This document shows, piece after piece, positions 50,211-58,759 of a stretch of DNA of 64,000 nucleotides. Below the pieces are notes generated by a model. The model did no database searches. It saw nothing but the letters and a program-made list of their open reading frames with translations, and was not told where the DNA came from. Location of the stretch: assembly GCF_014649755.1 (NCBI RefSeq), contig NZ_BMTQ01000005.1, positions 124,001-188,000 of the forward strand, given 5' to 3'. The DNA comes from Streptomyces litmocidini. GTDB lineage: Bacteria > Actinomycetota > Actinomycetes > Streptomycetales > Streptomycetaceae. How positions within the stretch are numbered: the stretch's first letter is position 1; the number at the start of each line of letters is the position of its first letter. Made by a program: the position numbers and the translations under genes.

Positions 50211-50789
50211 CTACAGGTGCGGCAGGATGGCGGGCATCAGGTCCTGGAAGGTGCGCCCGTTGGCCGGGTTGCCCAGGGCCGTCATCTGCCAGCCGGAGCC
50301 GACCCGGTGCACCTTCGCCATGATCTGCGCGGTGTAGTTGCCGCCGCCGTCCAGGGTGTAGCGCGCGAGCTCCTGCCCGTTCGTCTCGTCGACGATCCGG
50401 CAGAAGGCGTTCTGCACCTCCTGGAACGTCTGGCCGGTGAAGGAGTTCACCGTGAAAACGATCTGGTCGATGTGGACCGGCACCCGCTCCAGGTCCACGA
50501 GGATCGCCTCGTCGTCGCCGCCCTGGCCCGCACCGCCGACGAGGTTGTCGCCGGTGTGCTTGACCGAGCCGTCGTCGCTGACCAGGTGGCGGAAGAAGAC
50601 CACGTCCACCGGCTGCTTCTCGGCGAAGAGGACGGCCGAGGCGTCCAGGTCGATCTCCCGGGTGCGCGAGCCGAAGAGACCGCGGCGCGGCGCGGCCTGC
50701 CAGCCGAGGCCCATCCGCACCTGGGTGAGGCTGCCCCCGCCCCTCTTCTCCAGGCTGATGGCCTGACCCTTGGTCATGTTGACCGACAC
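50211..50789 (-). CDS. terD: TerD-family calcium-binding stress protein
   Basis: 192 residues, the standard TerD size. I use the GTG at 50789 (SVNMTKGQAISLEK follows), with AGGGG 7 bases upstream; the ATG four codons later is the alternative. Typical blocks are QVRMGLGWQAA, EIDLDASAVLFAEKQPVDVVFFRHLVSDDGSVKHTGDNLVGG with its acidic Ca2+-site residues, and DDEAILVDLERVPVHIDQIVFTVNSFTGQTFQEVQNAFCRIVDE. TerD proteins are linked to tellurite, phage and oxidative stress tolerance; in Streptomyces they affect development. Confidence 0.92.
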   Translation of the reverse strand: MSVNMTKGQAISLEKRGGGSLTQVRMGLGWQAAPRRGLFGSRTREIDLDASAVLFAEKQPVDVVFFRHLVSDDGSVKHTGDNLVGGAGQGGDDEAILVDLERVPVHIDQIVFTVNSFTGQTFQEVQNAFCRIVDETNGQELARYTLDGGGNYTAQIMAKVHRVGSGWQMTALGNPANGRTFQDLMPAILPHL

Positions 50790-50940
50790 GCGTTTGCCCC
50801 TCTCATTAGCGTTCCCCGCGCCCGCTGTCCGGTGCGTGCGGTTGTCGAGCACCCTACGCAGCGGCACCGACACCGCGGAGACGCGGTCCGGTTTTGTGTC
50901 GGTCTTGCAACACACCGGACCGCCCGTGCGCCCTCCCCGG

Positions 50941-53085
50941 TCAGGCGAGTCCCGCCTCCTTCATCTGGCGCAACTCCTTCTTCAGCTCCCCCACTTCGTC
51001 GCGGAGCCGGGCCGCCACCTCGAACTGCAGCTCGGCCGCCGCGGCGCGCATGCGGTCGGTCATCTCCTCGATGATCGCGGCCAGTTCGGTGGCGGGCCGG
51101 TCGCCGAGCTCGACGACGGAACCGGCCTTGCCGCCCTTGCCCTTGGCCCTGCCCGCGGGGCCGTGCGCGGCGAGCGAGGGCACCGGGGCCTTCGCGCCCT
51201 TGCCCTCCTTCGCCTGCCGGTAACCGGTGCCGAGCAGTTCCTCGGTGTCGATCTCCTCGCGCGCGATGGTCGCGACGATGTCGTTGATCTTCTTGCGGAG
51301 CGGCTGCGGGTCGATGCCGTGCTCCGTGTTGTACGCGATCTGCTTCTCGCGGCGCCGGTTGGTCTCGTCGATGGCCTGCTCCATCGCCGGGGTGATCCGG
51401 TCCGCGTACATGTGGACCTGGCCCGACACGTTTCGCGCGGCGCGGCCGATCGTCTGGATGAGGGAGGTCCCGGAGCGCAGGAAGCCCTGCTTGTCGGCGT
51501 CGAGGATGGCGACCAGGGACACCTCGGGCAGGTCGAGGCCCTCCCGGAGGAGGTTGATGCCGACGAGCACGTCGTACTCGCCGGCCCGCAGTTCGCGCAG
51601 CAGCTCGATGCGGCGCAGGGTGTCGACGTCGCTGTGCAGGTAGCGCACCTGGATGCCGAGCTCCAGGAAGTAGTCCGTGAGGTCCTCGGCCATCTTCTTG
51701 GTGAGGGTGGTGACGAGGACCCGCTCGTCGCGCTCGGCGCGCAGCCGGATCTCGTGGACCAGGTCGTCGATCTGGCCCTCGGTGGGCTTGACGACGACCT
51801 CGGGGTCGACGAGTCCGGTGGGGCGGATGATCTGCTCGACGAAGCCGTCGCCGCGCGAGAGCTCGTAGGTGCCGGGGGTCGCGGAGAGGTAGACGGTCTG
51901 GCCGATCCGCTCCTGGAACTCCTCCCACTTCAGCGGGCGGTTGTCGAGGGCGGAGGGGAGTCGGAAGCCGTGGTCGACCAGGGTCCGCTTGCGGGAGGCG
52001 TCGCCCTCGTACATGGCTCCGATCTGGGGCACGGTGACGTGCGACTCGTCGATGACGAGGAGGAAGTCCTCGGGGAAGTAGTCGAGGAGGGTGTTGGGCG
52101 CGGAGCCGGGCTCGCGGCCGTCGAAGTGCATCGAGTAGTTCTCGATGCCGGAGCAGGAGCCGATCTGCCGCATCATCTCGATGTCGTACGTGGTGCGCAT
52201 CCGCAGGCGCTGGGACTCCAGGTGCTTGCCCTGCTTGTCCAGCTCGGCGAGGCGGCCCTCCAGCTCGCGCTCGATGTCGTTGATCGCCCGCTCCATGCGC
52301 TCGGGTCCGGCGACGTAGTGGCTGGCGGGGAAGACGTACAGCTCGCGGTCCTCGCTGATGACCTCGCCGGTGAGCGGGTGGAGGGTGGAGAGGGCCTCGA
52401 TCTCGTCGCCGAACATCTCGATGCGGACGGCGAGCTCCTCGTACACGGGGAAGATCTCGATGGTGTCGCCGCGCACCCGGAAGGTGCCGCGGGTGAACGC
52501 CAGGTCGTTCCGGGTGTACTGGATGTCGACGAAGCGGCGCAGCAGCTGGTCGCGGTCGATCTCCTCGCCGACCTTGAGCGGGACCATCCGGTCCACGTAC
52601 TCCTGGGGCGTGCCGAGGCCGTAGATGCAGGAGACGGAGGCGACCACGATGACGTCCCGGCGGGTGAGCAGGGAGTTCGTCGCGGAGTGGCGGAGCCGCT
52701 CCACCTCCTCGTTGATGGAGGAGTCCTTCTCGATGTAGGTGTCCGACTGCGGGACGTACGCCTCGGGCTGGTAGTAGTCGTAGTACGAGACGAAGTACTC
52801 GACGGCGTTGTTCGGCAGGAGCTCGCGGAACTCGTTCGCCAGCTGGGCGGCCAGCGTCTTGTTCGGCGCCATCACCAGGGTGGGGCGCTGGAGCTTCTCG
52901 ATCATCCAGGCGGTGGTCGCCGACTTTCCGGTGCCGGTGGCGCCGAGGAGCACGACGTCCTTCTCGCCCGCGCGGATGCGCCGCTCGAGGTCGGCGATGG
53001 CGGTCGGCTGGTCGCCGCTGGGCTTGTACTCGCTGACGACCTCGAAGGGCGCCACCGAACGTTCGATCTTGGAAACGGGCCGCAT
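50941..53085 (-). CDS. uvrB: excinuclease ABC subunit UvrB
   Basis: Helicase-fold subunit that verifies damage and recruits UvrC. 714 residues. Walker [17 protein letters not shown], the beta-hairpin [33 protein letters not shown], helicase motif [20 protein letters not shown] region, and motif [12 protein letters not shown] are present. The C-terminal UVR segment ([39 protein letters not shown]) binds UvrC. The ATG at 53085 lies 6 bases after the -10 box of a damage-type promoter, so translation is probably leaderless. Confidence 0.97.
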   Translation of the reverse strand: MRPVSKIERSVAPFEVVSEYKPSGDQPTAIADLERRIRAGEKDVVLLGATGTGKSATTAWMIEKLQRPTLVMAPNKTLAAQLANEFRELLPNNAVEYFVSYYDYYQPEAYVPQSDTYIEKDSSINEEVERLRHSATNSLLTRRDVIVVASVSCIYGLGTPQEYVDRMVPLKVGEEIDRDQLLRRFVDIQYTRNDLAFTRGTFRVRGDTIEIFPVYEELAVRIEMFGDEIEALSTLHPLTGEVISEDRELYVFPASHYVAGPERMERAINDIERELEGRLAELDKQGKHLESQRLRMRTTYDIEMMRQIGSCSGIENYSMHFDGREPGSAPNTLLDYFPEDFLLVIDESHVTVPQIGAMYEGDASRKRTLVDHGFRLPSALDNRPLKWEEFQERIGQTVYLSATPGTYELSRGDGFVEQIIRPTGLVDPEVVVKPTEGQIDDLVHEIRLRAERDERVLVTTLTKKMAEDLTDYFLELGIQVRYLHSDVDTLRRIELLRELRAGEYDVLVGINLLREGLDLPEVSLVAILDADKQGFLRSGTSLIQTIGRAARNVSGQVHMYADRITPAMEQAIDETNRRREKQIAYNTEHGIDPQPLRKKINDIVATIAREEIDTEELLGTGYRQAKEGKGAKAPVPSLAAHGPAGRAKGKGGKAGSVVELGDRPATELAAIIEEMTDRMRAAAAELQFEVAARLRDEVGELKKELRQMKEAGLA

Positions 53086-53091
53086 GCAACC

Positions 53092-53114
53092 ACCGTACGA
53101 CCCGGCACCGACAC
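53092..53114 (-). promoter_or_regulatory. uvrB DNA-damage-type promoter (PafBC/RecA-NDp motif)
   Basis: On the minus strand GTGTCGGTG (53114-53106), 8 bases, TACGGT (53097-53092), 6 bases, ATG. It matches 8 of 9 positions of TTGTCRGTG with exact N8 spacing, and shares the CGGGTCG bases of the spacer with the ogt promoter. Confidence 0.75.
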
Positions 53115-53156
53115 TCGGGCGGTGATCGGTTCACCGCTCGGGCGCCGGGCGGCCCG

Positions 53157-54071
53157 TCACCAGTCCTGGGAGCGGTGCCCGCCGCGCGGGACGGCCCTGC
53201 GCGCGACTCGTCCGGCGGGGCGGCCGGCGGGGCGGGCGTTCCAGTTGGCGGGCTCGCCGTAGGAGGACGGGACGTGGCGCGGCGCGGGGACGCCGGGGCG
53301 GTGGGGGGGCCGGGCGGCGGGCCGCTGCCAGTCCGGGTCGCCCATCACGAGCAGCGGGTCGAACATGACGACGACGGCGGCCAGGATCAGGAAGACCGCC
53401 GGGCCGATGAGCATGGGCAGGAGGAGCGAGGAGGCGGGGTCGTCGGCTCCGGCGCGGGCCCCGGTGCCGTGCAGGTGGACGCTGACGGCGGCCATGGCGG
53501 TGTAGTGCATACCACTCACGGCGACGCCCATCACCAGGCTCGCGCCGAGGCTGGCCAGAAATCCATGTACGGAGACGGCCGCCCAGAGGGCCGCCGTGGC
53601 GGCCACGACGGCGATGACCACGGAAAAGGCGACGGTGACCGTGTCGTACTCGATCCGGCCCTGGAAGCGCATACCGGCCATGCCGAGGTAGTGCATGGTG
53701 GCGACGCCGAGGCCGGTGATGGTGCCGCCGGTGATCAGGGTGAGGGCGGTCGCCCCGCGGTAGCCGACGATGAAGATGCCGATGCCGACCATGAGGACGG
53801 CGACGCCCAGGCTGGCGAAGGTGATGGGGCGGTCGTAGTCGATGGGCGCCTGCTCGACGGAGAAGCCCATCATGGCGATGAAGTGCATCGTCCAGATGCC
53901 GGTGCCGATCGAGGTGGCGCCGAGGGCGAGCCAGCCCGCCTTGAAGGTGTCCCGGTGCCGGAGCGATCGGGTGGTGCACCTCAGACCGAGGGCGCCGCCG
54001 AGGCAGGCCATGAGAAAGGCGGCCACCGGCGTGACGAGCCCGTAGCTGAATCCGTCGACCGTGCCCTGCAT
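53157..54071 (-). CDS. MHYT-domain membrane sensor protein
   Basis: 304 residues with seven hydrophobic segments. The three MHYT signatures are IWTMHFIAMMGFS, VATMHYLGMAGM and VSGMHYTAMAAVS, whose His/Met residues are thought to bind copper and sense CO, NO or O2. No GGDEF or other output domain follows; the C-terminal 60 residues are Pro/Arg-rich and probably cytoplasmic, so it is a stand-alone MHYT protein. GGAGGG lies about 10 bases before the ATG. The upstream spacer has a 12-bp palindrome (54128-54139). Confidence 0.9.
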   Translation of the reverse strand: MQGTVDGFSYGLVTPVAAFLMACLGGALGLRCTTRSLRHRDTFKAGWLALGATSIGTGIWTMHFIAMMGFSVEQAPIDYDRPITFASLGVAVLMVGIGIFIVGYRGATALTLITGGTITGLGVATMHYLGMAGMRFQGRIEYDTVTVAFSVVIAVVAATAALWAAVSVHGFLASLGASLVMGVAVSGMHYTAMAAVSVHLHGTGARAGADDPASSLLLPMLIGPAVFLILAAVVVMFDPLLVMGDPDWQRPAARPPHRPGVPAPRHVPSSYGEPANWNARPAGRPAGRVARRAVPRGGHRSQDW

Positions 54072-54127
54072 GAGCGTGTGCCCTCCACCCCTGGTGCAAC
54101 GTCGTCCGAAAACAGTCGGTACCGCTG

Positions 54128-54139
54128 GGTAGTACTACC
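54128..54139. promoter_or_regulatory. 12-bp palindrome upstream of the MHYT gene
   Basis: GGTAGTACTACC is a perfect palindrome 57 bases upstream of the MHYT ATG, in a locally AT-richer stretch. It could be an operator; no regulator is assigned. Confidence 0.35.
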
Positions 54140-54318
54140 GGGGCGAGATTATGGCGCGCCGGGAGCCCGGCGACCATGTGACCGGGGAATTTCCATGCGC
54201 GAGACCGGAGCGAGACCGGTCCGTGATCTCGGGAACGGCTCCGGGCCGGGTGGGGCGCGACCGTCCCGGACCGGCTCGTCCGCGTCGGGTCGGGGCCGGG
54301 CGGCGGTTCCGGGCCCCG

Positions 54319-54341
54319 TTGTCGGTGGCGGGTCGTACCGT
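54319..54341 (+). promoter_or_regulatory. ogt DNA-damage-type promoter (PafBC/RecA-NDp motif)
   Basis: TTGTCGGTG (54319-54327), 8 bases, TACCGT (54336-54341), then 7 bases to the ATG at 54349. It is a full match to TTGTCRGTG-N8-TANNNT. Confidence 0.8.
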
Positions 54342-54348
54342 GGGCGGC

Positions 54349-54927
54349 ATGGACATCGACACGGGGGCGGCAGCGGGGCCGGGCTGCCGGGAGCGGGCCG
54401 GCACGGTGGAGTGGACGGTCGTGGAGAGCGCCGTCGGGCCGCTCTTCCTCGCCGCGACCGGGCGGGGGCTCGTGCGGGTGGAGTTCCACGCCGACGCGGC
54501 GCGGCGGGAGCGGATGCCCGACCGGCTGGCGGGGCAGCTCGGCGCGGAGCCGGTGGAGTGCGCCTCGGGACGGCTGGCGGAGGCGGTACGCCGGCTCGAC
54601 CGGTACTTCGCGGGCGAGCCGGACCGCCTCGACCTGCCGCTGGACTGGAGCCTGACGACCGGCTTCAACCGGCAGGTGCTGCGCGAGCTGGCGGCGGGCG
54701 TTCCGTACGGAACGGTCGTCGGGTACGGGGAGCTGGCGAGGCGCGTGGGGCAGCCGGGCGCGGCGCAGGCGGTCGGGGCGGCGATGGGTGCCAATCCGCT
54801 GCCGGTCGTGGTGCCCTGCCACCGGGTGGTGGAGAGCGACGGCGGTCTCGGCGGCTTCGGCGGCGGTCTGGAGACGAAGCGGCAGCTGCTGGCCCTGGAG
54901 GGGGTGCTGCCGGCGCCGCTCTTCTGA
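54349..54927 (+). CDS. ogt: methylated-DNA--[protein]-cysteine S-methyltransferase
   Basis: Suicide repair protein that takes alkyl groups from O6-alkylguanine. 192 residues. The acceptor is Cys157 in VVPCHRVVESDGGLGGFGGG, preceded by the helix-turn-helix FNRQVLRELAAGVPYGTVVGYGELARRVG with its Tyr and Arg finger region. No Ada regulatory domain is attached. I use the ATG at 54349, fixed by the damage-type promoter 7 bases upstream; the frame is open further upstream over that promoter. Confidence 0.94.
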   Translation: MDIDTGAAAGPGCRERAGTVEWTVVESAVGPLFLAATGRGLVRVEFHADAARRERMPDRLAGQLGAEPVECASGRLAEAVRRLDRYFAGEPDRLDLPLDWSLTTGFNRQVLRELAAGVPYGTVVGYGELARRVGQPGAAQAVGAAMGANPLPVVVPCHRVVESDGGLGGFGGGLETKRQLLALEGVLPAPLF

Positions 54928-54992
54928 GCTCGGGCGGCCCCGGGGAAGAGGGGGCGTTCCCCTCGGATGGGACGGCTGGCACACTCACGTAA

Positions 54993-56294
54993 GTGACCCA
55001 CACCCCCGGTGCCCCTGACGCTGCCGTGCCCGGCGAGATATCCGCGCCCGCTGCCCCCGTCGCTCCCGCCGAGCTGCCCGCCCTCCGCCGACGCGTCCAG
55101 GCCACACTGATCGCCACCCAGATCCTGGGAGGCCTCGGGATCGCCATCGGCTTCGCCCTCGCCGCCGTCCTGGCGAGGGACGTCAGCGGCACCGAGGCGC
55201 TCTCCGGCCTCGCCTCGACGGCGTCGGTGGCCGGCTCGGCGCTGGTCGCCATGCCGCTGGCCACCCTGATGGCCTCGCGGGGGCGCCGGACGGGACTCGT
55301 CCTCGCGTACCTGCTCGCCGCTCTCGGCGCCGGTGTGGTGGTGCTCGGGGCGGTCCTCGGGAACTTCCCCCTGCTGCTCGTCGGCCTCGTGGGCTTCGGC
55401 GCCGGCTCCTCGGCGAACCTGGCGGCCCGCTTCGCCGCCGCCGACCTCGCCGAGCCGGACCGCAGGGCCCGGGCCATCTCCACCGTGGTGTGGGCGACCA
55501 CGATCGGCGCGGTGCTCGGCCCGAACGTCGCCGCGCCCGCCGGGAAGAGCGTCGCGGACCTGGGCGTCCCGGCCACCGCCGGCCCGTTCGTCTGGGCCGC
55601 CGGCGTCTTCGTGCTCGCGGCGGCCGTGGTGGCCGTGCTGCTGCGTCCGGACCCGCTGCTCACCGCCCGTGCCCTGTCGGCCGCCGGAACGGGCGAGGCG
55701 GAGGAGGGCCGTTCCCTGCGGGCCGGGATGGACGCGGTGCGGAAGTCACCGCGGGCCCGGATCGCCCTGGTCACCATCGCCGGCTCGCACACCGCCATGG
55801 TGTCGATCATGTCGATGACCCCGGTGGCGCTCACCCGTCACGGCGCGGACATCCAGCTGATCGGACTCGTGATCAGCGGGCACATCACCGGGATGTACGC
55901 CTTCTCACCGCTGATGGGCTGGCTGTCCGACCGCCTCGGCCGGCTCTCGGTGATCGGGCTCGCGGTCGGCCTCATCGGTACGGCGGCGCTCGTCGCGGGC
56001 ACGGCGGGACCGTCGCACGGCCGGATCGCGCTGGGCCTCTTCGTCCTGGGTCTGGGCTGGTCGGCGGGGCTGGTGTCCGGCTCGGCGCTGCTCACCGACT
56101 CGGTGCCGCAGGCCGCGCGGGCCGCCGTCCAGGGACTCTCCGACTTCGTGATGAACACCGCCGCCGGGATCGGCGGCCTCGCGGCGGGCCTGATCGTCTC
56201 GCAGGCGGGCTACGGGCCGCTGAACGCGATCGCCGCCTGCCTGTTGCTGCCGATGGCGGCGCTCGCGCTGCGGGGCGCCCTGCGGAAGGTCTGA
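54993..56294 (+). CDS. MFS transporter
   Basis: 433 residues and twelve hydrophobic segments. After a Pro/Ala-rich cytosolic start, helix 1 is ATLIATQILGGLGIAIGFALAAVLARDVSG. Loop 2-3 is LATLMASRGRRTGLVLAY, and the second-half motif-A-like loop is SPLMGWLSDRLGRLSVIGLAVG. It begins with GTG at 54993. No substrate clue; it stands alone after ogt. Confidence 0.86.
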   Translation: MTHTPGAPDAAVPGEISAPAAPVAPAELPALRRRVQATLIATQILGGLGIAIGFALAAVLARDVSGTEALSGLASTASVAGSALVAMPLATLMASRGRRTGLVLAYLLAALGAGVVVLGAVLGNFPLLLVGLVGFGAGSSANLAARFAAADLAEPDRRARAISTVVWATTIGAVLGPNVAAPAGKSVADLGVPATAGPFVWAAGVFVLAAAVVAVLLRPDPLLTARALSAAGTGEAEEGRSLRAGMDAVRKSPRARIALVTIAGSHTAMVSIMSMTPVALTRHGADIQLIGLVISGHITGMYAFSPLMGWLSDRLGRLSVIGLAVGLIGTAALVAGTAGPSHGRIALGLFVLGLGWSAGLVSGSALLTDSVPQAARAAVQGLSDFVMNTAAGIGGLAAGLIVSQAGYGPLNAIAACLLLPMAALALRGALRKV

Positions 56295-56309
56295 CCGGAC
56301 CGTCCGGTC

Positions 56310-57368
56310 TCAGCGCGGCACCGCGGGGGACGAGGCCCCGTCGGCCAGTCGCCGCGGGGTGCCCGTGCCGTCGGCGGGCACCGACCAGACCGCTCCCCCG
56401 TATCCGTACGCGAGGGTCTTCTGGTCCGTCCACAGTGCCTGGTCGTCGATGCCGCGCCGCTCGGCGACGGGGTGCTCGCGTCCGGTGCGCAGGTCGTACA
56501 CGTACAGCCGCCATGGTTCGCGCGGACCGTCCGAGACCCGCTTCTTGAAGGCGATCCGGGTTCCGTCGGGGGAGAGCGAGGGGCATTCGACGTTCTCCCG
56601 CAGGGCCCTGGCGGACCAGTTCCGCATGTCGCCCTCGACGAGGTGGGTGCGGCCGCCCGTCGCGACGGTGGCGTAGAAGCGGTTGTCGTCGGCGGCGAAG
56701 GTGACGCCCCAGTAGTTGACGTCCGGGGCGTGGTGGCGGCGGCCGTCGAGGGTGAGCGGGAGCTGCTCGATGTTCTTCACCAGGTAGCCGGTGCGCAGGT
56801 CGAGGATCGAGGTGCGGGTGGAGAAGGCCGAGCGCGCGTACGAGTCGCCGGTGGCGAACATCGTCCAGGACAGCATGCGTCCCGAGGCGGAGACCCTCGC
56901 CCGGCTGGGGATGCCGGGCAGGGCGATGCGGCGGACCTCGCGGAGCCGGCCGTCGAGCACGAGGACGTACGAGCGGGCCGGTACGCCCGGCCGCCGCTGC
57001 AGGCAGAGGGCGGTGGAGCCGGCCGCGTGGAAGCGGTCGCAGGAGGGTCCGCCCGCCACCCGGCCGCCGGGGGCGGCCGGGTCCACGCGCGCGACGCGCC
57101 CGCTCGCGGCGTCGCGGACGTAGAGCGCGCCGGTGCCGCCGTCGAGGGTGAAGCCGGGTTCGGCGGTGCCGGTGGCGGCGGTCCGCCCGGAGGCGGCGCG
57201 GAGGGTGTAGGCGGTGGCCCCGCCGCCGAGCAGCAGGAGGGCGAGGACGAGGATCCACACGCGCGTGCGCGTGGAGGCGGGGGTGTTCACGTCGAGCTCC
57301 CATCGGGGACGGTTCACGCCGGGCTCCCTTCGGGGCGGCCGTGTCGTGCCCCCCTCCAGGACGGTCAT
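56310..57368 (-). CDS. membrane-anchored TolB-like beta-propeller protein
   Basis: 352 residues. One transmembrane helix at about 37-56 (VWILVLALLLLGGGATAYTL) leaves a large extracytoplasmic part with WD40/TolB-like repeats: GALYVRDAASGRVARVDP, SYVLVLDGRLREVRRIALPG, CPSLSPDGTRIAFKKRVSDG, WRLYVYDLRTGREHPVAERRGIDDQALWTD and WSVPADGTGTPRRLADG. Such domains bind proteins or ligands; no enzyme site seen. The ATG overlaps the MFS stop upstream (ATGA), giving a three-gene unit with the metallophosphoesterase. Confidence 0.75.
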   Translation of the reverse strand: MTVLEGGTTRPPRREPGVNRPRWELDVNTPASTRTRVWILVLALLLLGGGATAYTLRAASGRTAATGTAEPGFTLDGGTGALYVRDAASGRVARVDPAAPGGRVAGGPSCDRFHAAGSTALCLQRRPGVPARSYVLVLDGRLREVRRIALPGIPSRARVSASGRMLSWTMFATGDSYARSAFSTRTSILDLRTGYLVKNIEQLPLTLDGRRHHAPDVNYWGVTFAADDNRFYATVATGGRTHLVEGDMRNWSARALRENVECPSLSPDGTRIAFKKRVSDGPREPWRLYVYDLRTGREHPVAERRGIDDQALWTDQKTLAYGYGGAVWSVPADGTGTPRRLADGASSPAVPR

Positions 57369-58759
57369 GTCGAACTTCCTTCGCGGGCCGGCCCGGCCGG
57401 CAGCAGGCGGGCGGCGCAGACCAGGGCCGCCGCGAGGGCCAGGAGCGCCGCCACGAGGGCCGTCTCCGGCCCGCTCGCCGTCCAGACGGCGCCGAAGGCG
57501 ACGGTGGCGCCGAGCCGGGCGAGCGCCTGCGCGGTCTGGACGGCCGCGAGGCCGCCGGCCTGCCGTCCTTCGGTGAGGAACGGTCCGGTGAGGGCCATCA
57601 GGACGCCGTCGGTGGCGGCGTAGAAGATCCCGAGCAGGGCGAGGACGCCCACGAGGGCCGCCGCGCCGGGCACGGGGACGAGGAGCAGTCCGTAGGCGAG
57701 GAGCAGGGCCCCGTGCCCGTACAGGAGGGGCCGGCGGCGCCCGACGCGGTCGGCGAGGCGGCCCGCCGGGACGGCGAGCAGCAGATAGACGGCGGCCGCT
57801 CCGAGCGGCAGGAACGGGAACCAGGTGGCGTCGAGGTCGAGGCGCCGCTGGAGCAGCAGGTAGAGGAAGGAGTCGCCGACGGTGGCGGCGCCGAGGAGGG
57901 CGGCGCAGAGCACGATCCGGCGGTACGCGGGTGAGCGCGGTACCGCGAGGAGGCCGCCACGCGCGCGTGGCGCCGCCGGTGCCTTCGGCCGCGCGTCACG
58001 GTCGTCCCGCGGCCGGGCGGGGTCCCGCGGCCCGTCGAGGTCCCGCGGTCGGCCGGGGCCCTGCTGCCCGCCGGGGCCCTGCTGCCCGCCGGAGTCGAGC
58101 GGCTCACCGGGGTTCCGCAGCCGGCCCGGGTCCCTCGGTCGCCCCGGGACGAGGAGCAGCCAGACCAGCACGCCGAACGCGCCGACGCAGAAGCTGACGG
58201 CGAAGACCGTCTCGTACGTCTCGGCGGTCGCCCACAGCAGGGCGAAGGCGGCGAGGGGCCCGAGGAGGGCGCCGGTGGTGTCCATGGCACGGTGGGTGCC
58301 GAAGGCCCGGCCGAGGTCCTCGGGCGGGCTGTGCAGGGTGATGAGCGCGTCGCGGGGCGCGGTGCGGACGCCCTTGCCGAGCCGGTCGACGGCGAGGGCT
58401 CCGGCGATCCAGCCGGTCGCCCCGCCGGCGAGGAGGAGGCCGAGCCGGGAGCAGGCGGAGAGGGCGTAGCCGAGGCCGCCGACCTGTTTGTGGCGGCCGC
58501 CCCGGTCGGCGCCGACGCCGCCGAGGAGCCGTACGAGCGCGGTGGCGCCGGTGGTGAGGCCGTCGAGGAGGCCGAACTGGAGCGGGGAGAGGCCGAGTCC
58601 GAGCACCAGGTACAGCGGCAGGACGGCGGTCACCATCTCCGAGGAGACGTCGGTGACGAGGCTGACCGTGCCGAGGACGAGGACGGTGCCGGGGACGCGC
58701 CGCCGGGCCCCGGCGGGGCGGGGCGGCGCGTCGCGGCGACCGGTGGTCGCGAGGTACAT
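57365..58759 (-). CDS. MFS transporter with low-complexity central loop
   Basis: 464 residues, from an ATG overlapping the metallophosphoesterase stop (TGATG). Six hydrophobic segments precede and six follow a 60-residue Pro/Gly/Arg/Asp/Gln-rich cytosolic loop (about residues 206-265), which includes a 6-residue GPGGQQ duplication. The first half has SLVTDVSSEMVTAVLPLYLVLGLGLSPLQFGLLDG, a start typical of YfkF/ArsJ-like MFS members, and the second half AGRLADRVGRRRPLLYGHGALL. Substrate unknown. Confidence 0.82.
   Translation of the reverse strand: MYLATTGRRDAPPRPAGARRRVPGTVLVLGTVSLVTDVSSEMVTAVLPLYLVLGLGLSPLQFGLLDGLTTGATALVRLLGGVGADRGGRHKQVGGLGYALSACSRLGLLLAGGATGWIAGALAVDRLGKGVRTAPRDALITLHSPPEDLGRAFGTHRAMDTTGALLGPLAAFALLWATAETYETVFAVSFCVGAFGVLVWLLLVPGRPRDPGRLRNPGEPLDSGGQQGPGGQQGPGRPRDLDGPRDPARPRDDRDARPKAPAAPRARGGLLAVPRSPAYRRIVLCAALLGAATVGDSFLYLLLQRRLDLDATWFPFLPLGAAAVYLLLAVPAGRLADRVGRRRPLLYGHGALLLAYGLLLVPVPGAAALVGVLALLGIFYAATDGVLMALTGPFLTEGRQAGGLAAVQTAQALARLGATVAFGAVWTASGPETALVAALLALAAALVCAARLLPAGPAREGSST
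58052..58087. repeat. two 18-bp direct repeats inside the MFS central loop
   Basis: GCCGGGGCCCTGCTGCCC occurs twice in tandem. The length is a multiple of three, so it adds GPGGQQ units to the cytosolic loop without breaking the frame. Confidence 0.8.

Noticed and set aside
48107..50789. The TerD pair plus TerC as a complete tellurite-resistance operon
   Set aside because: Only TerD-type and TerC genes are present; no TerA, TerB, TerZ or biosynthetic ter partners, and terC has its own promoter.
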